From NCBI GenBank assembly GCA_031266435.1, contig JAISAZ010000021.1, forward strand, positions 1-43,846: DNA of 43,846 bases, in the 5' to 3' direction. The notes under the pieces were generated by a model. The model was not told the origin of the DNA, did no database searches, and saw only the letters and a program-made list of their open reading frames with translations. Shown piece by piece: positions 11,224-21,180 of the stretch; the first letter of the stretch is position 1; each line of letters starts with the position of its first letter. Both the position numbers and the translations under genes were made by a program. This DNA is from Accumulibacter sp. Its GTDB lineage: Bacteria; Pseudomonadota; Gammaproteobacteria; Burkholderiales; Rhodocyclaceae.

Positions 11224-11468
11224 ATCAGAAGACAGAGGACTGAGGACAGAGCGCTCGCTGACGCTCGCTTTGTGATCAGTTTTCAGTTGAACCCCTCCCC
11301 ATCCCTCCCCTTGTCAGGGGAGGGAGTCACGAGTCTCCCCTCCCTGACAAGGGAGGGGTCGGGGGTGAGTTCTGATCTGATTCCTGACATCTGATTCCTG
11401 ATGCCTGAGGCCGAAGGCCGCTCTGTCCTCTATCTTCTCTATCTTCTGTCTTCTGTCCTCAGTCTATC
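11224..11468. repeat. Inverted-repeat heptad array A3 with CCCCTCCC palindrome cargo
   Basis: This gap of more than 400 bases between tRNA-Asp and rpsO holds no gene. It begins with 7-bp units (AGAAGAC, AGAGGAC, TGAGGAC) and the CGCTCGCTGACGCTCGCTTTGTGATCAG block. It then has an inverted pair of CCCTCCCC...TTGTCAGGGGAGGG and CCCTGACAAGGGAGGGG blocks (11290-11365), TGATTCCTGA units and the GGCCGAAGGCC palindrome. It ends in the reverse-complement arm (CTGTCCTC, TCTTCTG units, about 11431-11468). Bases 11290-11330 recur exactly, inverted, at 14413-14453. Confidence 0.85.
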
Positions 11469-11476
11469 AGATGGCC

Positions 11477-11505
11477 TTGTCGCACCGAGGACGCCGCGCT
11501 ATAAT
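11477..11505 (+). promoter_or_regulatory. rpsO promoter
   Basis: TTGTCG (11477-11482), a 17-base spacer and TATAAT (11500-11505) form a near-consensus sigma-70 promoter. It lies about 105 bases before the rpsO start and directly after repeat array A3. Confidence 0.8.
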
Positions 11506-11611
11506 CCTTCCCCCTTGTTCGCCGATAAATTCTTCGTTCGGCGTTTTCATCAATCGGGCGCTTGCTCTATCAAACCGGGGCGGCGTCGTTTTTACAAGAA
11601 GAGAGTTTGAC

Positions 11612-11881
11612 ATGGCGATTACTGTCGCGCAAAAAGCACAGATTATGGCCGATTATCAGCGCGCAAGCGGTGATACCGGCTCTTCGGAAGTTCAGGTGGC
11701 CTTGTTGACCGCCCGCATCAATGACCTGACCGCGCATTTCAAGCTACATGCCAAGGACCACCATTCGCGCCGCGGACTCTTGCGCATGGTGAGTCGCCGT
11801 CGTAAATTGCTCGACTATTTGAAGCGCACGAACGTGGATTCTTATCGCGCGCTGATTCAACGCCTCGGCCTGCGCAAGTGA
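11612..11881 (+). CDS. rpsO: 30S ribosomal protein S15
   Basis: S15 binds 16S rRNA early in assembly of the 30S platform. The 89 residues match the family exactly, with the conserved [36 protein letters not shown] and [12 protein letters not shown] 11612 is preceded by a purine-rich GAAGAGAG ribosome binding site. The frame extends upstream, but S15 always starts here. It lies upstream of pnp, the classical rpsO-pnp order. Confidence 0.98.
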   Translation: MAITVAQKAQIMADYQRASGDTGSSEVQVALLTARINDLTAHFKLHAKDHHSRRGLLRMVSRRRKLLDYLKRTNVDSYRALIQRLGLRK

Positions 11882-11935
11882 CGCCGGCGCCGAACCGCGG
11901 CGCGGTCGGAATGCAAGCGAATGGAATGAACACGC

Positions 11936-11965
11936 AGCGGCCTCTCCGCAAGGGAGAAGGTCGCT
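11936..11965 (+). promoter_or_regulatory. Hairpin in the rpsO-pnp spacer
   Basis: TCTCC and GGAGA around a GCAAG loop form a small stem, with partly paired flanks, between rpsO and pnp. In E. coli the pnp leader stem is cut by RNase III and used by PNPase for autoregulation. A similar role here is only an inference from position. Confidence 0.35.
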
Positions 11966-12040
11966 GTTTGCGTTTTGTCCGGGCGGCGCGTCCGTCCGGG
12001 CAGGACCGGATTACAGACTGAATCATTGAGAGAGGATAAA

Positions 12041-14164
12041 ATGCCTATCACAGCCAAAAAGAAAACATTTGCCTACGGCGCGCGCCAGGTTACGCTTGAA
12101 ACGGGAGAAGTCGCCCGTCAGGCCGACGGCGCCGTGCTCGTCTCGATGGACGAGACCGTCGTGCTCGTCTCCGTCGTCGGCAACAAGTCGCCCAAAGCGG
12201 GTCAGGATTTTTTCCCGCTGACCGTCGATTACGTCGAAAAGACCTACGCCGCCGGCAAGATTCCCGGCGGCTTTTTCAAACGTGAAGGCCGGCCTTCCGA
12301 AAAGGAAATCCTGACCTCCCGGCTGATCGACCGTCCGATACGCCCCCTGTTCCCCGACGGTCTCTACAACGAAGTCCAGGTCGTCGCGATGGTCGTCTCG
12401 GTCAATCCCGAAGTCGACCCGGACATCCCCGCGCTGATCGGCGCGTCCGCCGCGCTGGCGATTTCGGGCATCCCGTTCAACGGCCCGATCGGTGCGGCGC
12501 GCGTCGGATACATCGACGGGAATTACGTGCTGAACCCGTCGCTGTCGCAGTTGAAGAGCACCAGCCGTCTGGACCTCGTCGTCGCCGGAACGCGCGACGC
12601 CGTCCTGATGGTCGAATCCGAAGCCGACATTCTTCCCGAAGACGTCATGCTCGGCGCGGTCGTTTTTGGTCACGAGCAGATGCAGACGGCGATCGACGCG
12701 ATCAACGAACTCGTCGACGAAGCCGGGAAGCCCGAATGGGACTGGTCGCCGGAACCGAAGAACGAAGCCCTGATCGCGCGTTTGAACGCGCTCGTCGAAG
12801 CGGATATCCGCGAAGCTTTCCACATCACGGGCAAACAGGCGCGTACGCAACGCCTCAAAGAGATTTCGGAAAAAGCCGTCGCGGAACTGCACGCGGAAGA
12901 AGCCGAGATCGACGCGGTCAAGATTCGGAACATGATTTTCGACATTGAGTCGCGCGTCGTGCGCGGCCGCATTCTGGCGGGCGAACCGCGAATCGACGGA
13001 CGCGACACGCGCACCGTCCGCCCGATCGCGATCCGGTCGGGCATCTTGCCGCGCGCCCACGGTTCGGCGCTCTTTACGCGCGGGGAAACGCAAGCGCTCG
13101 TCTCCGCGACGCTCGGTACGGGACGCGACGAGCAGATCATCGACGCGCTGACCGGCGAATACCGCGACCGCTTCATGCTTCATTACAACTTCCCGCCCTA
13201 CGCGACCGGCGAATGCGGACGCATCGGCTCGCCGAAGCGCCGTGAGATCGGCCACGGACGGCTCGCCAAGCGCGCCGTCGCCGCCGTCCTTCCCAAGCCC
13301 GAAGAATTCTCCTACACGCTGCGCGTCGTTTCCGAAATCACCGAGTCGAACGGTTCAAGCTCGATGGCGTCGGTCTGCGGCGCCTCGCTGGCGCTGATGG
13401 ACGCGGGCGTACCGACCAAGTCGCACGTCGCGGGCATCGCGATGGGACTGATCAAGGAAGGCAACTGCTTCGCCGTCCTCACCGACATCCTCGGCGACGA
13501 GGACCATCTGGGCGACATGGACTTCAAGGTCGCGGGAACCGATACCGGCGTCACCGCCCTCCAGATGGACATCAAGATTCAGGGGATTACCAAGGAGATC
13601 ATGCAGGTTGCCCTCGCGCAGGCGAGAGAAGCGCGCCTTCTGATCCTCGAACGGATGCGGCAGTCGATTTCGAGCCATCGTGAAGAAGTCTCGGCGTACG
13701 CGCCGCGTCTTTACACGATGAAGATCAACCCCGAAAAGATCCGCGACGTGATCGGCAAGGGCGGCTCGGTCATCCGCGCGATCACCGAGGAAACCGGGAC
13801 GACGATAGACATCAAGGAAGACGGAACGATCACGATCGCCTCCGTCAACAGCGAGGCGGCCGACGCGGCGCGCTCGCGCATCGAGGCGATCACCGCCGAT
13901 GTCGAAGTCGGCAAGGTCTACGAAGGCACGGTGTTGAAACTGCTCGACTTCGGCGCCATCGTCAGCATCCTGCCGGGACGGGACGGACTCCTGCATATCT
14001 CGCAGATCGCCAACGAACGCGTGAACGCGGTTTCCGACTACCTCAAGGAAGGCCAGAAAGTCCGCGTCAAAGTGCTCGAAGCCGATGAAAAAGGGCGTGT
14101 GCGCCTGTCGATGAAAGCGCTCGCCGCCGAAGAAAAAGCCGCCGCCGCCAAGCACGGAGAGTAG
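12041..14164 (+). CDS. pnp: Polyribonucleotide nucleotidyltransferase (PNPase)
   Basis: PNPase degrades RNA phosphorolytically from the 3' end and is a core part of the RNA degradosome. Two RNase PH domains are present. The second carries GIAMGLI and the catalytic aspartates in [19 protein letters not shown] (about residues 485-500). A KH domain ([20 protein letters not shown], about 565-585) and an S1 domain ([19 protein letters not shown]...GLLHISQI, about 625-690) follow. The length of 707 residues is normal. ATG 12041 is chosen over the longer open frame because it gives the family N-terminus and has AGAGGA nearby. Confidence 0.98.
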   Translation: MPITAKKKTFAYGARQVTLETGEVARQADGAVLVSMDETVVLVSVVGNKSPKAGQDFFPLTVDYVEKTYAAGKIPGGFFKREGRPSEKEILTSRLIDRPIRPLFPDGLYNEVQVVAMVVSVNPEVDPDIPALIGASAALAISGIPFNGPIGAARVGYIDGNYVLNPSLSQLKSTSRLDLVVAGTRDAVLMVESEADILPEDVMLGAVVFGHEQMQTAIDAINELVDEAGKPEWDWSPEPKNEALIARLNALVEADIREAFHITGKQARTQRLKEISEKAVAELHAEEAEIDAVKIRNMIFDIESRVVRGRILAGEPRIDGRDTRTVRPIAIRSGILPRAHGSALFTRGETQALVSATLGTGRDEQIIDALTGEYRDRFMLHYNFPPYATGECGRIGSPKRREIGHGRLAKRAVAAVLPKPEEFSYTLRVVSEITESNGSSSMASVCGASLALMDAGVPTKSHVAGIAMGLIKEGNCFAVLTDILGDEDHLGDMDFKVAGTDTGVTALQMDIKIQGITKEIMQVALAQAREARLLILERMRQSISSHREEVSAYAPRLYTMKINPEKIRDVIGKGGSVIRAITEETGTTIDIKEDGTITIASVNSEAADAARSRIEAITADVEVGKVYEGTVLKLLDFGAIVSILPGRDGLLHISQIANERVNAVSDYLKEGQKVRVKVLEADEKGRVRLSMKALAAEEKAAAAKHGE

Positions 14165-14191
14165 TACGGCGCATCAGCACGGCAAGCCCAC

Positions 14192-14219
14192 GAAAAAGGA
14201 CGCGAAAGCGTCCTTTTTC
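14192..14219 (+). terminator. Intrinsic terminator of rpsO-pnp
   Basis: GAAAAAGGACGC (14192-14203), a GAAA tetraloop and GCGTCCTTTTTC (14208-14219) form a perfect 12-bp stem ending in T residues, 27 bases after the pnp stop. The A/T symmetry would let it work in both directions. Confidence 0.9.
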
Positions 14220-14221
14220 GG

Positions 14222-14527
14222 TTCAGAAGACAGAAGACAGAGGACAGAAGACAGAACGGCCTTCGGCCTTTCAGGTATCAGGAGTCAGGTATCAGGAATC
14301 AGATCAGTGAGCGGCGGCTTCGCCGCCGGAGAAAGAGCTTTGAAACACCGATCGGTTTTTATCTGAACTTTGGTACCCGATATCCGACCTTTGATTCAGG
14401 GAGGAGATGAACGTGACTCCCTCCCCTGACAAGGGGAGGGATGGGGAGGGGTTTTACTGAAAACAGACCACAAAGCGAGCGTCAGCGAGCGCTCAGTCCT
14501 CTGTCCTCTGTCTTCTGTCCTCAGTCT
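14222..14527. repeat. Inverted-repeat heptad array A4 between convergent pnp and dksA
   Basis: The left arm has AGAAGAC/AGAGGAC units (about 14224-14256) and the right arm has their complements (about 14490-14526). Inside are the CGGCCTTCGGCC palindrome, TCAGGTATCAGG units, the GGCGGCTTCGCCGCC palindrome and the CCCTCCCCTGACAAGGGGAGGG cargo (14413-14453). Apart from the pnp terminator at its left edge, the 361-base gap contains nothing else. The dksA stop codon (TAG, as CTA at 14526-14528) is formed at the array edge. Confidence 0.85.
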
Positions 14528-14957
14528 ATTTCGCGACCTGGCGTTCGCGGACCTCTTCGAGCGTTTTGCAATCGATACACAGGCTCGCCGTGGGCCGCGC
14601 TTCGAGGCGCTTGATGCCGATCTCGATGCCGCAACCCGAGCAATACCCGTATTCCTTGCTGTCGATCTTGCCGATCGTGTCGTCGATTTTCTTGATCAGT
14701 TTGCGTTCGCGGTCGCGGTTTCGCAACTCGATGGCGATATCCGTCTCCTGGCTCGCCCGGTCGTTCGGGTCGGCGAAGACCGTCGCTTCATCCTGCATCG
14801 TATGAACCGTGCGCTTGATGTCGTTCATCAAGTCCTTCTTGATCGATTCAAGGATGGAACGGAAGTGGGCAAGCTGGCGATCACTCATGTACTCCTCTCC
14901 CTTTTTGGGGACATAGGGCACGAATTGTCTCGTTAGCGGTTCGTCTGTGTTCTTCAT
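14526..14957 (-). CDS. dksA: RNA polymerase-binding transcription factor DksA
   Basis: DksA binds in the RNA polymerase secondary channel and works with ppGpp in the stringent response. The coiled coil carries the tip motif DPNDRASQE (DxxDxA). A C4 zinc finger follows (CSGCG ... CIDC), with all four cysteines. From ATG 14957 there are 143 residues. A second ATG at residue 24 (MSDRQLAHFR) has the better ribosome binding site, GGAGAGGAG. The longer form is favoured because KNTDEPLT...EEYMSDRQL follows the pattern of betaproteobacterial DksA. relA, which makes its cofactor, is in this window. Confidence 0.94.
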   Translation of the reverse strand: MKNTDEPLTRQFVPYVPKKGEEYMSDRQLAHFRSILESIKKDLMNDIKRTVHTMQDEATVFADPNDRASQETDIAIELRNRDRERKLIKKIDDTIGKIDSKEYGYCSGCGIEIGIKRLEARPTASLCIDCKTLEEVRERQVAK

Positions 14958-15130
14958 CAGGAATATCCGACTCTGCGATGGTCAGCGAAATATAGCATGT
15001 TTTGGCACTTTTCCGACAAGGATGCCGGACACGATGCAAGACGCGGGAGAAGCCCCGCGATTCTCGCGGCGGATTATCCCCCGACGCGACGGTGTTTTCA
15101 ACCGAAATTCAGCCGCCTTGCCGTGCGGCG

Positions 15131-17095
<1,965 letters not shown>

Positions 17096-17128
17096 CACAG
17101 GACCTCGCCGTTCTTTCCGTTCTCGTTC

Positions 17129-17146
17129 ATTCCTTTTCCAGTTCGT
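17129..17146 (-). repeat. Solitary Correia-like terminal repeat upstream of parE
   Basis: ATTCCTTTTCCAGTTC here is the terminal sequence of the 103-bp family, but the core and second end are missing. Read toward parE it gives GAACTGGAAAAGGAATGA, about 35 bases before the parE start. It may be a remnant or a half-site. Confidence 0.55.
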
Positions 17147-17225
17147 TTGTCCCGCGAAGATGAATCGGCGATTCTTGCGGTGCGCGACGCGAGATACTAG
17201 CACGGCGCGACCCCGCCGACGACCG

Positions 17226-17328
17226 ATTCCATTTCCAGTCCATCCTTACCTTTGTCGACTTCGCCTTGCCGTACACCTTGTACTGTGAAGCGGCTGTCTT
17301 CTCGGTATGAATGAACTGGAAAAGGAAT
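17226..17328 (+). mobile_element. Correia-like element, copy a
   Basis: The 103-bp element starts ATTCCATTTCCAGTCCAT and ends ATGAACTGGAAAAGGAAT, which are near-perfect inverted terminal repeats. The core reads TCGCCTTGCCGTAC-ACCTT-GTACTGTGAAGCGGCT. The GTAC...GTAC segment can pair. The core resembles the Neisseria Correia/NEMIS core (as I remember it, TCGCCTTGCCGTACTATTTGTACTGTCTGCGGCT), but the ends differ. It has no coding capacity. Confidence 0.75.
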
Positions 17329-17337
17329 GATGGGTGC

Positions 17338-17511
17338 TCGTCAAAAAGTAACCCCACCTTTTTGCCGAGTTGATATGGGTTTGAAGGTGAGCAAAGCCCA
17401 CCTTCAAACCATGTAAAAACAACGCCAAACCAGTCTGACCCTGAAGTTCTCCTGCTTTTCCTTCCCTTTTTTGCCCAAGCCGTCAAAAAACAGGCGGCTA
17501 TTTTTTGACGA
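17338..17511 (-). mobile_element. MITE-like element M, copy 1
   Basis: The 174-bp non-coding element is bounded by TCGTCAAAAA (17338-17347) and TTTTTTGACGA (17501-17511), which are inverted repeats. A central stem TTTGAAGGTGAGC / GCCCACCTTCAAA (17380-17408) is present. An inverted copy lies at 24647-24802. The two copies share most of their sequence, with base-pair changes that keep the central stem. Confidence 0.75.
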
Positions 17512-17669
17512 TTCCCAAGCAAAATCAGTCAAATCGCAAAAATTCGCGCGCCTCTCCGACGAGGGGCGGGTTTTTTATCCCAGCCGGACGCTCGTCCGTG
17601 TTTTTTCGTACGGAGAATCATTTAGAATTTCAAGTCTCCAATCCGGCATTTGAAATCGGCAGGCGCGAC

Positions 17670-18209
17670 ATGAACGCGATTTTCACGAATATCTCGCATA
17701 TCTCGCAATTCTTTATGCGCTTTTCGCGGCGGCAGATTTTCGCCGCGCTGACGCTCGCCCCGGTCGGGATTCTCTGCGCCGGGGTGATTCTCGGCGAACT
17801 GGCGCGTCTGAAAGTCTGCTACCTGTGCAATTTTCAGCGCTTCATGTACCTGATGATGGCGGTTTTCGCGTTCTGGGGCGTACTGTTTCCCCGCGCCTAC
17901 CCCCTCTGGGGGGCGCTCGTCGCGCTGACGGCGCTCGTCGGTGCCGGGTCGGCGATTTACCAGAGCTGGATGCAGTTCGTGCAGGATCCGGTGATCGAAT
18001 GCGGCTTTGGCGACCCGACGCTCCTCGAGCGGCTCGTCGATTGGCTGGGAATGCAATGGCCGTCGCTCTTCATGGTGACGGGTCTGTGCTCCGAGAAGGA
18101 TTGGGCCTTCCTCGGCCTGACGCTCGCCAACTGGTCGACGCTCATTTTTCTCTCTTTCTTCGCGGCGCTTCTCTGGTTGCTCTTCCTCTATCGCCCAAAG
18201 AGCGCGTGA
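17670..18209 (+). CDS. dsbB: Disulfide bond formation protein DsbB
   Basis: DsbB is an inner-membrane quinone reductase that re-oxidises periplasmic DsbA. Four transmembrane segments are visible, and the first periplasmic loop has the CxxC motif in KVCYLCNFQR. The second periplasmic loop carries the other cysteine pair (IECGFGDP and VTGLCSE). The 179 residues match the family. ATG 17670 is chosen over the longer frame, which would start inside the MITE-like element. The TGA stop (18207-18209) forms the first base of Correia-like copy b. It precedes the APE cluster in the same direction, though a role there is not known. Confidence 0.95.
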   Translation: MNAIFTNISHISQFFMRFSRRQIFAALTLAPVGILCAGVILGELARLKVCYLCNFQRFMYLMMAVFAFWGVLFPRAYPLWGALVALTALVGAGSAIYQSWMQFVQDPVIECGFGDPTLLERLVDWLGMQWPSLFMVTGLCSEKDWAFLGLTLANWSTLIFLSFFAALLWLLFLYRPKSA

Positions 18210-18311
18210 TTCCTTTTCCAAACCGCCCTGCCTTTGTCGACCTCGCCTTGCCGTACACCCGGTACTGTGAAGCGGCTCAGCATCAAAGCATGAACGATTT
18301 GGAAAACGAAT
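18209..18311 (+). mobile_element. Correia-like element, copy b, bridging dsbB and apeC
   Basis: It begins ATTCCTTTTCCAAA at the last base of the dsbB stop codon and ends GGAAAACGAAT, whose last two bases are the A and T of the apeC ATG (18310-18312). The core has TCGCCTTGCCGTAC-ACCCG-GTACTGTGAAGCGGCT. The 103-bp length equals copy a. The whole dsbB-apeC spacer is therefore the element, which supplies the apeC ribosome binding site region and start. Confidence 0.75.
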
Positions 18312-19038
18312 GAGCGGCGAAACCTTCTTCCGCGTCCCGCTCTATCGTCGAGTATTTCTGGAAGACGCCGACGGGCGCGCCGCGACCGACTTGGGTTTTG
18401 TCGACCCGATGCTCAAGAGGCGCTTGAGTCCGCTTGCGAAATTGACGCTGTCGGTCGCGTACGAATGCTCGAAAGGCGTCCCCGACCCGCGTCTCGTCTA
18501 CGCTTCGCGCCACGGCGAAATCACAAGGACGCTCTCCATGCTCGAAGACCTCGCCCACGGAGAGGGGGTCTCGCCCACCGTCTTCAGCCTTTCGGTGCTG
18601 AACGCCACCGCGGGGCTTTTTTCCCTGATTTTCAAGAACGTCGAACCGACGACGGCGATCTCGTCGGGGCGGTCGAGTTTCGGCTACGGCTTGCTCGAAG
18701 CGGCGTTGCGCTTCGCGGAGGCGCCTTCCCGGCCTCTCCTCTACGTCTATTCGGACGAGCCGCTCCCCGGAATTTACGGTGAAAAGCACGCGCGGGAGGG
18801 CGCGTCGCGTGTCGCTCTTGCGATACTCCTTTGGGAACCCGCCGAAGGGGAAGTGTATTGTTCGACCTCGTCCCTGAACGCGCCGGCGAGCGATGAAGCG
18901 CAGGCGCGCGCGTTTTTGCGCTGCTTCGAGCACGGGTGTTCGGACTGGAGCGACGGCGACAAAACCTGGCGCTGGGAGAAAAGCGAAGGAGGCGGGGAGT
19001 ACACGACCGCTGTCGGAACACGAACGGACGCGACGTAA
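18310..19038 (+). CDS. apeC: APE chain-length factor-like beta-ketoacyl synthase (ApeC)
   Basis: This 242-residue protein matches the short KS-like 'chain length factor' family (Ketoacyl-synt_2) found in aryl polyene clusters. It has a thiolase-like core (SPTVFSLSVLNATAGLFSL..., SSGRSSFGYGLLEAALRFAE), but where a KS has its Cys it reads ISSGRSSFG, so it is not a catalytic condensing enzyme. In studied APE systems ApeC pairs with the KS ApeO and controls polyene length. It is the first gene of the cluster; its start codon lies in Correia-like copy b. No other ATG gives a better N-terminus. Confidence 0.85.
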   Translation: MSGETFFRVPLYRRVFLEDADGRAATDLGFVDPMLKRRLSPLAKLTLSVAYECSKGVPDPRLVYASRHGEITRTLSMLEDLAHGEGVSPTVFSLSVLNATAGLFSLIFKNVEPTTAISSGRSSFGYGLLEAALRFAEAPSRPLLYVYSDEPLPGIYGEKHAREGASRVALAILLWEPAEGEVYCSTSSLNAPASDEAQARAFLRCFEHGCSDWSDGDKTWRWEKSEGGGEYTTAVGTRTDAT

Positions 19039-19043
19039 AAATC

Positions 19044-19817
19044 GTGCGTTCCAGACTCAACTATTGCTGGCGCCTTTTTGCGACGGGATTCTGTTTTTCG
19101 GTCTTCGGCGTCGGGGGGCTGATCCTGTGGGTTTTCGTGTTTCCCGTCCTGCGCGTCCTTTCCCGCGATTCGAGGCGTGAAAGGACGCGCTACGTGATCC
19201 ATAAAGCCTTCGGCGTTTTTTTGCGTCTGATGGAGGGCGTCGGAATCATGAAAATGCGCGTCGACGGCGCGCGCGCGCTGGAAGATTGCCGACACGCGCT
19301 CGTTCTCGCCAACCATCCGACGCTGATCGACGTCGTCGCGCTGATTTCTCTGATGCCGTGCGCGGGTTGCGTCGTCAAGCGATCCCTGTGGAAAAACCCA
19401 TTTCTCGGCGGCGTCGTTCGCGCGGCGGGCTATATCAGCAACTCGGATTCGGACCGCCTGGTCGACGAGTGTGCGGACGAAATCCAGGCGGGAAGGCCGA
19501 TGCTCGTTTTTCCCGAAGGAACGCGTTCAAACAATGGTATCCTATCCCGATTCCAACGCGGAGCGGCGTACGTCGCGCTGAAAAGCGGAATGCCGATCGT
19601 CAGCGTCCTGATCGACTGCGATCCGTCGACGCTGACGAAACGTGAAAAATGGTATCAGATTCCATGCCGCCGCTTCGAGTACCGGCTCAAGGTACTCGAT
19701 CCCGTCCGCGTCGACCGCCTGGTCGATGCCGAAGCCTCCCGGACGATCGCGGCGCGCAAACTGACGCGTGCGCTCGAGGCGCATTTTGGCCGGGAACTTG
19801 AAAAATGGAAAGCTTGA
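19044..19817 (+). CDS. Lysophospholipid acyltransferase-family (PlsC-like) protein of the APE cluster
   Basis: The enzyme belongs to the 1-acyl-sn-glycerol-3-phosphate acyltransferase family. The H-x4-D motif is in NHPTLIDV, and the FPEGTRS block is intact. A hydrophobic N-terminal segment (GFCFSVFGVGGLILWVFVFPV) anchors it to the membrane. GTG at 19044 (257 residues), five bases after apeC, is the best start. The longer frame from 18936 would overlap apeC by about 100 bases. It sits where apeD lies in known clusters and probably acylates the lipid carrier of the pigment. The 3' end overlaps the next ACP gene by 13 bases. Confidence 0.88.
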   Translation: MRSRLNYCWRLFATGFCFSVFGVGGLILWVFVFPVLRVLSRDSRRERTRYVIHKAFGVFLRLMEGVGIMKMRVDGARALEDCRHALVLANHPTLIDVVALISLMPCAGCVVKRSLWKNPFLGGVVRAAGYISNSDSDRLVDECADEIQAGRPMLVFPEGTRSNNGILSRFQRGAAYVALKSGMPIVSVLIDCDPSTLTKREKWYQIPCRRFEYRLKVLDPVRVDRLVDAEASRTIAARKLTRALEAHFGRELEKWKA

Positions 19818-20077
19818 AAAACGAAATCAAGAAACTCATCGTCGATTCGCTGGGTTTGGAGGACTTGAGTCCCGGCGATATCGGCGACGATGTTCCGCTC
19901 TTCGGCGACGGCGGGATCGGCCTCGATTCGATCGACGCGCTCGAACTCGGCGTCGCGTTGCGGAAGAAATACCACCTGAGTATCGATTCGGGGGATTCGG
20001 GCGCGCGGGAACACTTCGCCTCGGTGAACAATCTGGTGAAGTTCGTTCAAATCAGAGGACAGAAGACAGAAGACTGA
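19805..20077 (+). CDS. apeE: Acyl carrier protein (ApeE type), with repeat-derived C-terminus
   Basis: The ACP carries the growing aryl polyene on a phosphopantetheine arm. The attachment serine is in GLDSIDALELG (about residue 39). ATG 19805 overlaps the end of the acyltransferase gene, so translation is coupled. The fold ends near FASVNNLVKFVQ. The last residues, RGQKTED and the TGA stop, are encoded by the 7-bp repeat array that starts here, so the original stop codon has probably been replaced. The 90-residue length is still normal for an ACP. Confidence 0.93.
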   Translation: MESLKNEIKKLIVDSLGLEDLSPGDIGDDVPLFGDGGIGLDSIDALELGVALRKKYHLSIDSGDSGAREHFASVNNLVKFVQIRGQKTED

Positions 20078-20263
20078 GGACAGAACGGCCTTCGGCCTCA
20101 GGTATCAGGAGACAGAAGTCAGGAATCAGATCGGTTAGCGGCGGCTTCGCCGCCGGAAACAGAAGACTGAAGACAGAGGACAGAAGACAGAACGGCCTTC
20201 GGCCTCAGGGATCAGGAATCAGGAATCAGGTCGGTCAGCGGCGGCTTCGCCGCCGGAAACGGA
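20046..20263 (+). repeat. Heptad array A5: two tandem 105-bp units between the ACP genes
   Basis: Two consecutive units (about 20052-20160 and 20161-20263) have the same order of modules. These are AGAAGAC/TGAGGAC heptads, AACGGCCTTCGGCCTCAGG, TCAGG-type heptads, GATCGGTTAGCGG and the triloop palindrome GGCGGCTTCGCCGCC. The first bases are inside apeE. Unlike arrays at convergent genes, there is no inverted right arm. Hairpins here could alter relative expression of the two ACPs. Confidence 0.85.
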
Positions 20264-20312
20264 ATAAAATCTTGAACGCATCGAAAATTTGCGGGGTTTT
20301 TTGGAAATGAAC

Positions 20313-20564
20313 ATGACGGACGAAGAGATTCTGGAAAAAATCAGGGAGATCCTGTCGGAATCTTTCGAAATCGCCCCGGAGACGATCTTCCCGGAAACGA
20401 AACTTTTTGAAGACCTCGACCTCGACAGCATCGACGCCGTCGATCTGGCGATCAGGGTTCAGGAAATGACCGGAAAGCGCATCAAGCCCGAAGACTTCAA
20501 GAGCGTCCGCAGCGTCCGCGATGTCGTCGATACGGCGCGGCGGCTCATGGCCGCTTCCGACTGA
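20313..20564 (+). CDS. apeF: Acyl carrier protein (ApeF type)
   Basis: This is the second ACP of the cluster, with the 4'-phosphopantetheine serine in LDLDSIDAVDLAIRVQE (about residue 37). I chose ATG 20313 (83 residues) because TTGGA lies seven bases before it. ATG 20307 (MNMTDEE) is equally in frame and only two residues longer. The E-rich helix I (TDEEILEKIREILSESF) and the helix II-III region are complete. In characterised APE systems one ACP carries the starter and elongation intermediates; which of the two does so here cannot be told from sequence. Confidence 0.93.
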   Translation: MTDEEILEKIREILSESFEIAPETIFPETKLFEDLDLDSIDAVDLAIRVQEMTGKRIKPEDFKSVRSVRDVVDTARRLMAASD

Positions 20565-20583
20565 GCGTTTTTCTCCGGGGCCG

Positions 20584-21180
20584 ATGAACGCGAACTGGAG
20601 GGAATGGAACGGCGACGGGCGCGCGGTGCGCCTTTTTTTCTGGCTTTTCTACCCCCTGCTCATCTTTTTCGGCTTGCGCTTCTTCGAGCCGCGTTACCTG
20701 GCTTTGCTGCTCGGTGGTCTCGTCGTGCTCCGCAATCTCCGCTCGGTGAAACGCTTCGTCGCGGGGCGTTCGCGTATCGACGCGATCGTCTTTTTCACCT
20801 TGCTCGTGTTCTCCGCGGTGGTCGCGTTCTCGAACGATGAATTCATCCTGAGGCTCTACCCCGTCGTCGTCAACCTGGGGTCTTTAGCATTGTTCGCCTT
20901 CTCGCTTTTTTTTCCGCCGTCGATCGTCGAGCGCTTCGCGCGACTTTCTGAACCGGACCTCCCGGAGGCCGGCGTCGTTTATACGCGGCGCGTGACCTGC
21001 CTCTGGTGCGTCTTTTTCGTCTTCAACGGTTTGGTCGCGGCCTATACGGCCTTGTACGCGAGCCGCGAATTCTGGGCCTTGTACAACGGCTTTATCGCCT
21101 ACCTCCTGATGGGCGCCCTGTTCGCAGGCGAGTGGTGTTGCCGCCGTTATTTTCGCCGCGAGGCGGTCAAAGAGCGGTGA
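20584..21180 (+). CDS. APE cluster integral membrane protein (COG4648-like)
   Basis: The 198-residue protein has about six hydrophobic segments (for example LFFWLFYPLLIFFGLRFF near residue 20, AIVFFTLLVFSAVVAF near 70, and LGSLALFAFSLFFPPSIV near 100). It has a cysteine pair in VTCLWCVFF. It matches the small membrane proteins found between the ACP and AMP-ligase genes of APE clusters. Its biochemical role is not established. ATG 20584 is 19 bases after the apeF stop. The TGA stop overlaps the GTG of the next gene (GTGA). Confidence 0.82.
   Translation: MNANWREWNGDGRAVRLFFWLFYPLLIFFGLRFFEPRYLALLLGGLVVLRNLRSVKRFVAGRSRIDAIVFFTLLVFSAVVAFSNDEFILRLYPVVVNLGSLALFAFSLFFPPSIVERFARLSEPDLPEAGVVYTRRVTCLWCVFFVFNGLVAAYTALYASREFWALYNGFIAYLLMGALFAGEWCCRRYFRREAVKER

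Larger units (their letters stand above)
17096..17669. other. Repeat-filled divergent region parE/dsbB
   Basis: These 574 bases contain no credible gene. They hold, from left to right, a solitary Correia-like end, a full Correia-like element (17226-17328) and, ten bases further, a MITE-like element (17338-17511). About 158 bases before dsbB remain, with no recognised repeat. Promoters for parE (leftward) and dsbB (rightward) must lie here, but none is clear. Confidence 0.7.
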
